DNA of 64,000 nucleotides from Nymphaea colorata (lineage: Eukaryota > Streptophyta > Magnoliopsida > Nymphaeales > Nymphaeaceae): NCBI RefSeq assembly GCF_008831285.2, contig NC_045141.1, positions 17,036,106 through 17,100,105 of the forward strand, written 5' to 3'. A program made the position numbers and the translations under genes. The notes beneath the pieces were generated by a model, which saw only the letters and a program-made list of their open reading frames with translations, ran no database searches and was not told the DNA's origin. Positions 25,701 to 39,172 of this stretch are shown here, in pieces; position 1 is the first letter of the stretch; each line of letters starts with the position of its first letter.

Positions 25701-27721
25701 AACAATAAAAACAGCAATTGATGCTATTGCTAAATAGGTTCTGCATTGCGACTAGTTTTGCAAAATGACCCGTATCGGGTGCAAGGGTTTGGGCAATTTT
25801 GGCTGTTCTGGATCCGATCCAAATCTGACTACAAATATATTTCTTGCCCCAGATCCGACCCATTTACAACTTAACAGCCACAAATACACAAGGTGGCATT
25901 TTGGGTAGCCAAAAAATGGGGGAAAATTCGGTTATTTTTGTCTTAAATAAATGTATTCGGGATGGGTTTTATCTTTTTCTCTCGGCATGGAACCAGCATT
26001 ACCTGAGCTAGTCCACGGTCTTAAAACGAACAGATAATAATCCCGTTGCCGTTGATGAATTTGTTCCAGTAATCAACCATTCCCACAATATTATGTAGGT
26101 TCAGTAAACAAAATAAAGTTTTTATTGGATCCAAATATGATATGAAATAATGCATCTAATTTGGAACATACAACTTCAAGCGAATCCCAATTCAATTAAA
26201 ACTCGATTTTGGCTGCAGGTAGAAGTCAAAACTAACAAGAATAAGATGGACCAAAGTTTGATTCTAACTGCACTTTCCCACTCCAAATCTAGCATAGATT
26301 TTGATTAGATGAAGCCCGATTGTTTTGGATTTGGCCCGGAATATTTATAACCTAAACTAGTGACATCACCAGCAGACAATAAATGGGTTTAGTTGAAAAT
26401 TTTACTAAAATAATTAATTAACAGTAAATTCAACTGTAGCACATTTGTTTTTTTTAATGATCTGGAAGCAAATGCTTTGCAATGTGGAAGCATATAGTAG
26501 GTGTCATCATTTCATCATTCTTATCTTCAATTCCTTCCCCTTCTTTGTCTCTAACTAGAAAGCAATTCCAAATTAATTTATCTTAAGATTAAGTAGAGAT
26601 TTTTGTTTCCTCTTTTTTAAAAAAAAAAAAAAATCGTGAGGATGCTTTCTGACATAATAGATTTGATTTTTGAGAAAAAAAAATGTTTGGGGCTTTTCAA
26701 CGCTCAATCACGTTGGAAAAAGAATCCTTTCAAAACAAAACTTCAACAATTCACGTTCATTAGTGTTATTCCTTCGAACTGCAAACATGATTTACAAACT
26801 CTGTTCTCCAATCAGACTTGAAAACAAGAAGAAAAAGAAAAGGGGGTCGGCCTCTTCGAGGTACCCATTCTTCTTACTTTCTCCTACACGAACCAGAATA
26901 GAGAAAACGAATGCCTTGGAAGAAATTTGGGAAACCAGACAAGAAGAAACTACAAGGTGAGAATGGAACTGCAGAAAAGGTCAGGGAGATTTCTGCGCAA
27001 CTATGAAGAAGAGACAGTATGAATCAGTGGGCCTTGATGAAGTGTTTAACTTCCATTAATGAGGTTCTCGGTTGAAAGCCTCCCACCATAAATACTACAG
27101 GGCGATGCTTTTTTCTGTTTTGCTTTTTTGCTTTTCATTTTTAAAGGCTATAAGGTGCCAATGCCATGTGCAGTTTGGCACAGTGAGTGGACCAGACTGA
27201 GACCGCCATGACCACCACCAGAGAGCTAAATTTTCTGCGACAAACAAGGGGGGGACACTTTTCTGATCGATCTTTGTCACTTGCAACAGAAAGAAACTTT
27301 GGATATGCTTTTCAAGCCTTACATGTGTTTCGATTTCCGATGTGTAAAACAAATAAGTGGAGCACGATAATCTCCATTGGATTATATGAACTATTTACGA
27401 TACTTTAGAACTCAATGGGCCTCACAGATCTTGGTGGACGCTGTTCATCAAACGCCGCTTTTTTTCTCGGCGTGTGCTAATCCACCGCACATTTGTTCGT
27501 TCGAGAAATACAAAAGAAAGAGAACAAGAACATCCAGAAGACAAATTGATTGAACACACAAAACTTTGGAATATGAGTGGTTCGGTTTAATTTGGAATGG
27601 CTGAATAAATAAGAAATCGGATTTAATGCTGCCAAAAGAAAGAAAAACACACACTAAAACATCCAAATCATGTCACAGTCATTTCGAGTGAGCGGAAGCT
27701 GCCCAAAAAGAGCCGAAACTC

Positions 27722-27880
27722 TGCCCAAATCATGTCATGATCACTTACTAAAACGGATTATTGTGGTTTTCCTTGTATGATGTTGAAAAGTGCTTGAATG
27801 GAAAAATGAAGAAACACCCAAATTATATCATAGTCCTTCACTAAAAGGAATTGTTGTGGTTTTCCTTCTAAGACATTCAA
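27722..27880 (+). repeat. Diverged tandem duplication, about 92 bp per unit
   Basis: Two units share CCCAAAT.AT.TCAT, ACTAAAA, ATTGTTGTGGTTTTCCTT-like and AAAAGTG.TTGA stretches in the same order. Clear at the sequence level but well diverged. Confidence 0.6.
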
Positions 27881-28980
27881 AAGTGTTGAGTGAGTGAGAA
27901 ATGCGAATAGCTTCTTCATCAAGTCTGAAGAATTTTTCAAATATACAACCTGTGCTATTGCTTATGAACAGAATAAAGCCTTGCACTAAGTATGTGCACT
28001 ACCAAACACCCTTACATTTTTCCATGACCTATTCATGGTACCCCTTTGGTTTAACAGCCATCGCGTTAACAAGCGTTTAGATCCCAATCAAAGTTAACTA
28101 TCATCAAATATATTTCAACGGAAAAAAATGAAGTTGCAAATAAAGTTTGGCCGATATGTATTGCTACGTATTGGCCTGCATCGCTCCATGTTTTTTTTTT
28201 TTCTAATTTAAAAGAATCTAAGGTGTTTTAATTATTTTTAAAAAGAAAAATATAAGAGATGTGAGCTTTGGTATCAGAGATATAGGCTCTGATATGGAGA
28301 GTTTTTTACCTCAAGGTAAAAAAAAGGCGAAGCTGGTATACTGGATCGGACCCGTTTGTGTACCTAACATTTACTTGCATGGCCTGGGTACTTGTGTTGT
28401 GTAGTTCGAGAGGCTATTGCAAACATAAAGCTAGTTTGTTAGTTCGAATATCCAAGCATAATTTGTCTCAAATCCTGCATCTACAGGAATAGTTTGTTAG
28501 TTCGAATAGTTTGTTGGTTATTTGAGTGGTTCTTTTGGGTAAGCGAGAGAATATCAATCTACCACAAAAAAAAAATGTCTGAAAACCCTTTCTGGTAAGG
28601 GTGGGCAAGGGGCCTAGCTTGGGCTGACTATTTGACATAAAAAACTTGAGAAACCCTGGAACTAGCAGGCTCGTGTTTTTCACAGGATTTCTCGTTACTC
28701 ATGTCATATTTGTTCTGGCTCACGAAGGGGTACGTCCACGGATCACTAGGACCGGGAACGTACCACTTGAATCGGCGAACAACCGAACCCTTGGGAGGCA
28801 TGGCAAGTGGAGTGAAGGCTCGGCATGCCAGCGAGCCGCCCGGCTGTGTGGTACGTAGTGGTAGTAGTACGCCCCGCCCAGGCAGGACTGGCCTGAGCCG
28901 AGATTGGGACCGACTCACCTTTATATATGTATTTAAAAATAATTTCTCCATATTTTTTTATTTTGTTTTGTTTTTTAAGA

Positions 28981-28982
<2 letters not shown>

Positions 28983-29034
<52 letters not shown>
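28983..29034. repeat. (AT)26 microsatellite
   Basis: An uninterrupted AT dinucleotide run, followed 45 bp later by a shorter one near 29080. Confidence 0.95.
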
Positions 29035-29038
<4 letters not shown>

Positions 29039-31195
29039 CATTGTCAATGGCTCCTTTAGAAACTTTTCACATGCCAATTATATATATATATATATAATAA
29101 GGAAATCCATGAGCAAAGAAAGTGTTTCTTGGTCTCTGAGGAGGTGTTAACCATTACGCTGCTGGAAAAAATGGCAGGACGCCGAGAGTTTCAGGGTCTT
29201 AGCTGAGGAAGACGAAGGCCTTATAATGTGTCCCCGTGAGCACAGAGAGGGGGACTTTCATAGAGACTCACTTTCAGGCTGGCCCCAAAGAGCGCCTTGG
29301 CATTTTGGTCTGTTTGAACTCTACAAAATAAGCTCGGCAAATCTGATACAGGTTGGCTTTGGCTCCTTAATAAAGGTAGGGGACCTTCCCCAGCACGGCT
29401 GTTTCTAAACACTACAACAAGTTGACGATACATTACTCCAAAATCGAAATTTCCCTACCCACCTGGTTCATACCTATGATACATAGTTAACTTTCAAAGT
29501 TGGTTTGAAAAATATTTTACACTTATTTGGTTACTTCATTATTTATGTTTGTGAACAGTGAAAGGGAAGTGAAGGAAGATGGATGTCAGCTGCGGCAGCA
29601 AACCTTCTGCGGATAGATTTTCATCAATGTGTGGAGAGGTTAGTGGCTTTGGTTTCGCAGCAATTTCTCTGTTCTTTATTATCATGATAAGAACTATTTG
29701 ATGAGTTAACCTCATCCCATGCAGAACCAGCGAATATGCAATTTTTTAAGGGCAAGTTGTTGTTTAAGAGTCATTCAACTCTAGTCGAAAATCTTGATAG
29801 TATCTAGCTAGACAAAAAGAGAGTATCTGTTACACAAGGATGCTTGTTGATCTGCAGAAGTAGGAAGTAAGCGTTGCCGGGACAAGGACGACGGGCTCAG
29901 AACAGAGACTGCCCCCGAAAGGTTAGGATCCTACCAAAGCTCAAGCCCGTAGAAGGAGAGGCAGGTGCAAATTCAATTTCTGTCTTGTAAACAAAGAATA
30001 TATATTACTAAGTGGCCATGTTGGATGCATGTAACTAAGTTCTCCACCAGTCCTTTCAAGTTCATGCCTAGGAAGTGGGTTTCCATGTGAAATTGTTCAA
30101 CAACTTGTATACAAGGAAGATGGTGCATAGCATTTTTAAGTTTGTCTGCTGTGGGACATCTAACGTGCAAGCTGCCCCCGCTGAAGACGCTAAACAAGCC
30201 ACACCACAGGCCCAGCACGGTCCCACAGAGTTTCTGGTTGTCTTTCCCAGAACACGAGACACTCCCCGGCATTCCAGGCACAGTGCCGCAAGCCACATGG
30301 TCCGTTAGGTTTGCGCGTGCGTGCACCATCGCGACAGTCCGAGAGCATACACGCCCCTCAGCCGTGGGCCCCAGTGGCAGCATTTTCCCCGCATGGTCTT
30401 ATGATGTCACGGAATATCGTTTTAGGGATGAATCAGGACTATATATATATATATATATATATATAAGAAATGGTACGTATGTGACTTTGGATCATGTAAA
30501 ACCTGTAAAAAAGTTTAAACGTTTGAGAGAAAATCAATGAAAGGAAAAATGGAAATATTTTAATCATCCAGCATTAATTTACAGCTTTTTCTTTTTTTGC
30601 GTTCCTCATAGGTCTAAAACACCCATACCCATCAATTTCCTTCTCCCTTTCTCCGATCAGGGATTTACTCTCGTCCGATACATTTCATTAGGCAGCCTTC
30701 TTTTACACACATGCACCAATGTCTGATGCATGCATTAGAGCGCATGCTGTGAGAGGTTGGGCATTCAAATCTGATAAAAAGGAATCTTATATATATATAT
30801 ATATAAAGAGAGTGAGAGGCCCCAAGAACTTGTACTGAATTTCATGGTTACACAAACTTAAAACAACTTCGGCCTACCGATTCAGATACAAAAAATAATA
30901 ATAATAATAATTTTAATTTTGATGCTCCATGGGCAGAAAGTCATGAATAACCAATTTCTACAGGCAATTGAGAACTTCAGAGGAGCTCATAGCATAAAGT
31001 ATCTTCTAGAGATTCAGCCTGTATATACAGTACCCTTAGACTGCTTAGCCAAGGAGATCAACACAACACTGCATCAACCAAAATTTTGGGAAGATCGAAA
31101 ACATTAACCTACTTCAGCTGTACAACACTATTTTTGTGAGGTTATTTTGCATTGATCAAGGTGGCAATAGAAACCTCATTAGAGTAGGAGAGAGA

Positions 31196-34100
31196 TTATT
31201 TCTTTTCATTTGAATCACGAGGGAGTTGCAGACCCAGCAATCCAAGTAAATTAGAAGCGGGCCCCGGGAGTCCTTGCTGTGATGTGAAGGAATCAATAAG
31301 GCTCTGTACAAGGTTCACATCCATGTCAACTGGTGTGAAATCGGCATCTACTTCCGCAGAAGAGGTTGGCAACCCCTGTAGTCAAACAAAATAACAAATA
31401 CTTAGTGCAGTATATACAAGTCATGCGGAAGAAACACATTAAATATAAACAAACCAAACAACCTAAATATCAAGCCACAGATATGGAGGACGAGAGACAC
31501 GTAATGCACACCCTAGCTGTTCTAAGCATGATTGGGGATCATCATTAATTGTAAACTACTAGGAGGCAGTGGACGAAATGTTTGCCAACTTGGTATACTT
31601 TGTGCAAGCACCCATAGGCAAAAACTTCATCAGGGAGACCATTGATAACCACGAGGCATTGGACGAACTGAATACTATACTGCTTATCACATAAGAACTG
31701 CAGTTAAAGCGCACACAGGTAGAATTGAAACTTCCGCTGTGAAAATTTGTGTGGGCACATACTCAACATAGTGGAACCACTCAGAGCAGTAGTATGGCTC
31801 GTTGATACTGTTAGATTCAAAATTGAGAAACTGCTGGTTGAGCAAGCAGGCATCAGGACTCAACCAATTATCGGCAAAATGTTCACCAGAAAGACATTTC
31901 TTAAAGATAGAAAGCCTGATGACCCAAAACTACTACATGCAAAATAAGAGAAAAACAGAAAATGCAGCCACAAGTAATGTCAAAATAACAAGGAAATAGG
32001 CCCACACTCACACACACAATATCTGATGTCATGGAAAGTTATGAGAAGAGAAGAGTGCAGAACATTCATCCCATATACATTTAGTGACATATGCCTAGAA
32101 ATTTCTGAATAGTTTGACGCCTTTGTAAATTTAATAAAATCTGCACACAGAAACTCAGTGACCAATGTCTTATATATGTTTCCAAATGAACACAAAATAC
32201 ACAACGGATGATAAAAAAATGGTTGTTAGGGAAATGTTGCAACCTCGGAAATGTTTGTTGAAGAAGGTTGACCATTTGCACGGAGAAAACTCTTTCTAAG
32301 AGTAGAATCTTTCAGTTGGTCACTTAATGCATCTGAATAAGACTGCATAAAAGAATCACCAGGCTCCATGCTTTCGGATGGCTCTGAGTCACTCAAGTCA
32401 TCATCGGACACATCTACATCGAAAGAGTCCATCATTTAATCAAAATATTTAAGAAAATGGCAAACATAGCAATTATCATATTCAAAATGGAAGATGCAAG
32501 CTAAACTTCAAATGGAAAAATAATTTGCATAGAAAATGGAAGGATAAAGATAAGGGAAATGTTGGAACTTTGCAATTTAACACTCTTAATTCTGTCAGGG
32601 GCACAAATGCAAGGTGGACGCATCAAGCTGACACATTCCAGATGTTGAATCGGTGATCAAAATTGTGAATTGCTAAAAATGAAATAAAGAGAAGTGACAA
32701 TGAAGCCAACGGTGATCAAAGAAGAACAGCTAACTATATCCATCAATATATTCATGCAACGTATTCAAGTCTTCATAAGGTCCCATGTAGAAAACTGATG
32801 ATGTTGAAAGTTGAAACCCGTTTGTGCTACCCCTATGCAATTGTAACTGTGAGAAACTCAATAAGCTGCTTACGCAGTTGCTCCAAAAGATGGAGTCGCT
32901 ACTGTTGTACTTCTGTCCATCTTTCTCCTATGTTCTTCTTCTTCTAGTTTACCTTTTCCTCATTCTTTTTCTTCTGCTTTTTTCCTTTGTTCTTTTTGTT
33001 TTCTTGCTTCTGTTCTCATTCTCTTTCTCCTCCTCTCTCTTCTTTCTGGTCCTTTCATCTACTGTTTTTGGCCTGTTTAGGCCCACCTAGCACTTTTAAG
33101 TTTTTAACTACTAAGCACAACGGGCATGCATTAAAACTGAAATGAACAAAAAAATATTTTGGCTAATGACATGGAGATAAAGGATTATAATGAAAAGTAA
33201 AAACTCGTTAAGAAGGAATCAATATCATGCAAGTTGAAACAGGTTGACAAACACTAAATGAAATTACCAATAAATCTGTTCTAGCAATGATGTGTTAAGA
33301 CCTTTAAAAGGGTCTGATTAAAAAAAAAAAAAAATCTCAAAGGAAGCATCATATAGGTTAAGGAACTTATATGAAAGTCCAGCTGTTTCACTTGTTAGCC
33401 TAACCTATATTTTACAACCACATGATTGGGGTTATGTTGGGTCAAATGCAATATATGTGCCAGCTGGAGAGTGGGTAACTTGAGGTGTCCAATTGAATGA
33501 GCGTGACTAGGTCTTTCATTGAGCCACACGACCTTGATACCATAGCCTGAGTAATCCAACCTTGTTGAGCTGACCTTTTCAACAGACAGATTTGATGTAT
33601 GTTCTATTATGCACATTTTAGCCATGAAATAGAGCTTTCTCTCTTCATCCTTAACTCAAAACCTTTTGCATATAAACCCCGAGCATCAGCACATCCTGTA
33701 CTATGTATTAGACAAGGCCTAATAACAGATACAAAAGATGGAGTTTAAGAAGAAACTGAACAGAAAGCAACAGCAACCACTACCATAACAATATATATGA
33801 CAGAGAAGCAGAATAAAACAACTAAAGAGAATGTAAGGTCCCTGTACCAAAGTCCATATCTGAAGATGATGAAGTTGCTTCTTCTAATCCTGCGGCAGAT
33901 GAAGTTCCTTCTGGGGAATCATTTCTTATGACAGTTTCCATTTCTTTAATAAGGCGGTCCACATTGAGTTGCACATCATCAGAATCCCTTCAGTTACAGT
34001 TTGAGACACACAAAAAAAAAGGGAAAAAGTCAAAAACATCCTCAAAGAGCTAGGCCTACCATTTGAAGCACATGCATGAACCTACACTGGATAGGCTGAG

Positions 34101-35005
34101 AAATGTTGCCAATTAGATGACAAGGAACTAATTAACTAAACAACGCAGATCCTTGGTGATGGAGGAAAAATCACATAACCAACAGAAGAAATTGGAGTAA
34201 TCAAACTCAATATGATTACTACAAATGGGGATCTAAAATGGATCACGATTTGACAGAAGGTTCATCTTTTTGGCTGAGTTCTCTATCTTTTCCCTATCTA
34301 TTTAGGAAATTGAGACCACTTATACATGCTTAACAACCAAACAACTAGAAGATATTAACCAAGAGAACAATAGTATCTGTGATTCCTTGAAAATGAATTA
34401 AACATAGAACAGAGTCAACTAAAGTATTTAATGAATTGCCAAAAATTAACCTCATATCCTAGAACATGACCAACAATATCACATCAGCTAGTAAGATAGC
34501 CAAAGCATCACAGCAATAGAAACCTATATTTTAAGAACAAGGCCAACATTACCATAAGGGTAGAATGGAGTACTCCTTAATCACAATTCTTAGACTCTTT
34601 GAGATCCGATGGTTGTGATAAAATTCAAAACACATTTTTGCAAGCAAATTTAAAAGACAAGATCATGCTTCCCTTTCGTGCAAGCACTAATAACTGGATA
34701 AAGCTATTATGGTAAGTCAACCTTCTCTCGTGTATGTTTACATGGAAATGGTGCATTTGTATTTACTTTACATCACAAACCACTAGATCATGACTCAGGG
34801 AGTAGGAAAACCTGAAATACCATGAGAAAAAGAGATGAATAGGTGCCAAACTTGTCAGAAATGATCTCAATCATTCAAAATATACACATTGATAGTTGGG
34901 AGAAAAAGATGGCAGAGCATTTCAGCCATTTGGTGTTGACGTATTATCTTATTCTCCCAACCATCAATGTGGATAGAGCTCAATCCTGAAAAATCTGACA
35001 CCTAC

Positions 35006-35057
<52 letters not shown>

Positions 35058-38000
35058 TACACACACACACACACACATATATGATGATACTTGAGTCTGC
35101 CGGATGAAATGTAGCAACCCGAAGTTATAGAGTGAACTAGACAAGAAGTGGTAATGAGTACAAATAAATCACTAAAAAAATCAAAAATAGATTGTAATAG
35201 TCATAAAAGTCCAATATAAATACTAATAGATCAATCTGAAACAAAAATAACAGAAATCCATGTCCAATCGCTGTTACACTAAGTCTCAGTAGAGCATATG
35301 CCAGATAAACAACAAATCTAACACATCAAGAGAGAGATAGACTAGTCCACAAAACCTGTTTTCAGGAATCTCAGCTCCCTTATAGCTTGAAACTTTGTCT
35401 ACAAATGCTTTCATTGTTTTTGCTATGTCACTGAGATCAGTAGGATCAGTATTTTCTGACCGCATGGGCGAGTCAACATGTTTTCCCTTCTGTTTTCTTG
35501 ATTTTTGGCGCTTCTGACGCTCTAACTCATACATATCCATCTCCTTCTGTCTCTCTAGCATCGCAGACTGCAGCTCTTCCTCTCCATTGTACATCCAAGA
35601 ATCATCATCGGAAGGGGGAAGATCAGAGCCAGCAAAGTCATTGGCAGAATGTGGCCATGAGAGTATCTCATCTATTCGTTTGATAGGAGCTTGAAACACC
35701 GCACTGAATTGCAACCAATGGACATGAAGAAAAAGAATATTTCAGACATATTTAATTTAGTACTTATTATGTGTAAGATGTTCATAAGGTAAGAGCACCG
35801 ATGACATGACTAATTTACATGACTTTAGGCAAAGAACATGATGCTTTCAATATAAATTTTAGTTGACCCTGAACTTGGGTAAATAGAATCTACTATCTGA
35901 CAAAACAATCTGTCCTACAGACTTGGTAAAGAAAATAATTGCTAAAAGCCTAAAACGTGTCAATTAATTGTTTATATTTCAGAAAGAAGGAGTCCTATAA
36001 CCTGATATGATGCCTGTATGGCTGTGGCAAACTTGGCACAGTCCTACACATATAAGACATTAATAGTGACAAAATTTTGAGATCTTGAATCTCCTCCAGG
36101 GGGCAGTTAACAAAGTCAACGGGACTACAGCACATTATTAGATATCCAAAGCCACAGCAGATTGAGTCATTTTGATTTGTACAAGCAGCAAAACTACAAC
36201 ACCAACTAACCCTTCCTAATGGAATCCTTTATAATAGATGGCATGTATGTTTAGTTCATAACTTCATACTAATCCTGAAAAGGTCAACGGCCTTTCTATT
36301 TTCAGCCACGATATGTGTATCTGATGGCCACAACACAGACAGCCAGACATAAATCCTCTAGCTTCAGAGGTTCAGCCACAACATGTGACTTGAACATCTG
36401 GAAGCCTGCAATCCAAGACAGAACAATAGGTTTCCTGACCATATTAGAAAATGAAACTTGATGTACTACCATGATCCCCATTAAGAACTTCCACGGAACA
36501 TGAAAATGAACACGATGATCTCAAATGTTGTTCTTTACAATTTTTTTTGCACATTTAGTAGCTGGTAGATAAAAGAGATTCCATTCAGTATTGCAACTAT
36601 TAAATGCTCACCCGTGATTAAAACATCAAGTGAGTTCGTTGGATATCTACTATCTAGCCATTTACTGTAAGTTGAAGAGAAGGGACACATGGCACATGCC
36701 CAATATCATCTCAAAAGGATGAAAATAGGCTTTCAATGGTTTGGATTTGACTAATCCAAGCACATCAGAAAACAGATTTAATCCAATTCTGTAGTGCCAG
36801 AAAAAAGGACAAGATCCGAAACCATATACTAATGATTATATCCTTTATACCCCTAGATGTAAGTATGGCTGTTGAAATGTTAAGAAGTCGTAGAGCAAAG
36901 AATACAACTGATGATTGATCATGATGTAACATTGGCGTATTATTTATGGCATAAAGCGCTCCTCCAAGAATAAACAACTGAAGGGAAGACTATAAGTTTT
37001 AAGTGTACCTTGTCTTAGAAAATAAGCTGGTCTTTCGATAATAATCGAGGGCTTCATCCATAAGCCTTTGATACTCTTTCGATCCAGGAAGAAGACCCCT
37101 AAAGTAACCTTTACTATTCAAGCTACTTACAAAAGCTTCCCACGCATTTACTCCCACCAACCCTTCAACTCCACTGAAAGAATGCCCAGAAACACCTTGC
37201 TCCAGTCTCTGGCTATCACCAGACCCTAATTCATACCGCCTCCTTTGCTGATACACCATCTCGAAACCACAAGCTATCTTCATACCTAGTTCCGCCTCCC
37301 GGAAAGCTTCGATGTCCGACAACGGAGGCATGGGATAACACTTAGGTGCCTGGAACACCTGTTGCACTAGCTGCGCATACATTGCACGTGACATCCTCAG
37401 CGAGACATTCACCATCTCACCTCCAGATAAGAATTTTTCCATCCGAGACGCGAACTTCATCGAATCAATGTCCCGATCGTAGAAACCCTCAACGGCCAAG
37501 GAGATTATCTGAGGTTCGTGCTTCAGAACTTGGGCCACGGCCACAGGTAACCTACACCGCGTCCTATGCATGTTCTCCCGCGCCCTCTCTGGATACACGC
37601 CAATCCGGCGCTCAAGAGCTGCCTCGACAGCATTGGGAGCTCTAATTTCAGAACCAGACGACGATGAAGAGAGAAGTCTCAGTGAATCACTTATCGTCGG
37701 GCTCGGTAGCCATTGTTCGGGGATCAAATGGAGCTTGCCTTGTCGGATGAACACCCGATTCGAGCTATTTTCTGGCTTGACCCATCGAGGAAGCGAAAAA
37801 GCAGCTTCGATCAGGAGGAACTCGCCATCGGTGTCCCAGACTCGGATAGAGACACTCGAGTACCGCCTACTGATCTCATACATCAAAAAGACAACGAACC
37901 ACTCGTCCTCTACGTTATCGCCATATCTGACCTTCCCGTGGAGGTGCGGTGGGGCAAGACCGTCGTAGCTCCGGGCATTTCCATCTTCTGAATCACCATT

Positions 38001-38285
38001 TTTAGGGTTTAGTGAGACGCAGATGCAGGCTTTGTTCGGGCTTTGGGAGGAGACGGCGAGGTTGAAAGGCTCGTGTTGCCAAATATAATCCATCGAATAG
38101 GAGGCGACAGAGTCCAGGATGCCCACATGGAGCTCTTTCAACGAGACGGAGATCGCCTCCTGGTCGGCAGGATGCTGAGACGCCTGGTCGGGAAAGATGG
38201 CGTAGAATACGGTGTCTTCGGGAAGCCTCGGCCTTTCCGACGCACAAAGGAGCGGATTCTCGTCGGAAATTGCCTTTCCGGCCAT
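31196..38285 (-). CDS. SGT1 / ecdysoneless (ECD) family protein
   Basis: Five exons join in frame on the minus strand: 38285-37009, 35703-35356, 33987-33848, 32413-32244 and 31375-31196, for 704 residues. Exon 1 holds the conserved SGT1 domain (DTVFYAIFPD near the start, YGDNVEDEWFVVFLM and SIRVWDTDGEFLLIEAA, then MSRAMYAQLVQQVF and the FRGLLPGSKEY motif). Exon 2 continues with RIDEILSWPHSANDF and DDSWMYNGEEEL, then a charged Lys/Arg/Glu helix. Exons 3-5 encode an acidic, Ser-rich tail with DVSDDDLSDSEPSESME and a hydrophobic end (LLGLLGLQLP). The family is the yeast suppressor of gcr2 / Drosophila Ecdysoneless group (Arabidopsis At5g65490, from memory), linked in animals to splicing and cell-cycle control; the plant role is little known. 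An upstream in-frame ATG at 38435 lies before the TATA box, so 38285 is the better start. Confidence 0.92.
35009..35083. repeat. (TC)n(AC)n microsatellite in the ECD intron
   Basis: A long TC run (35009-35053) is followed by an AC run and a short AT run, inside intron 2 of the ECD gene (33988-35355), well away from its splice sites. Confidence 0.95.
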
Positions 38286-38393
38286 TCTCACTCCCGTTCC
38301 TCTGGTAAGAAAGAGGGAGGGAGATTTCGAGCGAATTCCAGACGAATGGAGGGAAATAGCCCACTTCGAACTTTCGCGTCTCGACCAATACAT

Positions 38394-38401
38394 GTTATAT
38401 A
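38394..38401 (-). promoter_or_regulatory. TATA box of the ECD gene
   Basis: On the minus strand TATATAAC lies 109 bp before the ATG at 38285. It supports that ATG over the in-frame ATG at 38435, which would be upstream of transcription. Confidence 0.5.
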
Positions 38402-39172
38402 TTATTTTATTAGTTTCTGTTTTAAATAATTTCAAATTAACTGAAAAATAAGAAAATCGTTAAAATACACCAAATATGTTTTGCTTTTAGTTGAGAAAAA
38501 AGATAATTTCTTAAAAAATTACAGACGATTTTTCAACTGCTATTCATCTCTCGCAGACGCTCTTCCATTGGCTTTCATTTGTACGGTCAGACCCTGAAAG
38601 ATGGGCAAAGTAATTTTTTTACATTAACAGAAGCGTGACTGTCAAGCACTTTGCTATGATAGATCAAAAGTTGAATGACTACTTGTTTAGACTTTATTTC
38701 TTTATTCACAATTATAGAATTGCAAGAATACAAAACTAAGCGCATGTTTTGCACAACACCATTTATAATCAACTTCATAACATAAATTTTACTTTACATA
38801 TCAGATTTGCGAAAACAGAAAAAGATGGAGAAAGCTAGACGACTTAGCTTGCTTCTAGCAGGTGGAGCCGTGGAAATGGCAGGGCCATTCTTTTCACAAA
38901 CTTTACATTATCATTAACTTCATTTGACAAGAACGATCATTTAAGCTGCTCTTTTCGGCAACAGTACAATATTTTAGAGCTTGATGTCAACAAAATTTCC
39001 GGCTTTTTTCCCCCTTGAATCTTATAAAAACCAGTCACGAAGAAACCGATTACTGGTTCTTAGGAATCAACATGAACACCTGTTCACTTCACTTAACTCC
39101 ATGAAATTATCCCAGTACTTAACCACAGCAAGGGAATTTGATATTGCAAAATTCCACTGTAAGGCTGCAAGT
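38402..39172. other. Intergenic: ECD upstream region and 3' UTR of the DRMY1-like gene
   Basis: Both neighbours are on the minus strand. The part near 38400-38560 is AT-rich ECD promoter; the part near 38800-39172 is probably 3' UTR of the Myb gene. Nothing else is visible. Confidence 0.6.

Larger units (their letters stand above)
22711..31195. other. Intergenic, 8.5 kb, no gene found
   Basis: The 3' UTR of the preceding gene probably reaches about 23.1 kb. Beyond that, the DNA is AT-rich with (AT)n tracts at 24664-24689, 28983-29034, 30440-30465 and 30788-30805. Islands of balanced base composition stand out at about 28640-28915, 29870-29960 and 30130-30395; none gives a protein I recognise on either strand. 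A diverged tandem pair lies at about 27722-27880. I found no tRNA or rRNA. Confidence 0.55.

Noticed and set aside
28265-28300. Primer-binding-like GGTATCAGAG near 28270 as a second LTR element
   Set aside because: No LTR-like direct repeats or polypurine tract around it.
32824-33090. 88-codon hydrophobic frame on the plus strand
   Set aside because: It is a pyrimidine-rich stretch of an ECD intron read antisense; the Leu/Phe/Ser runs follow from composition.
38286-38435. In-frame N-terminal extension of the ECD protein
   Set aside because: It crosses the TATA box at 38394-38401, and the extension has no similarity to family members.
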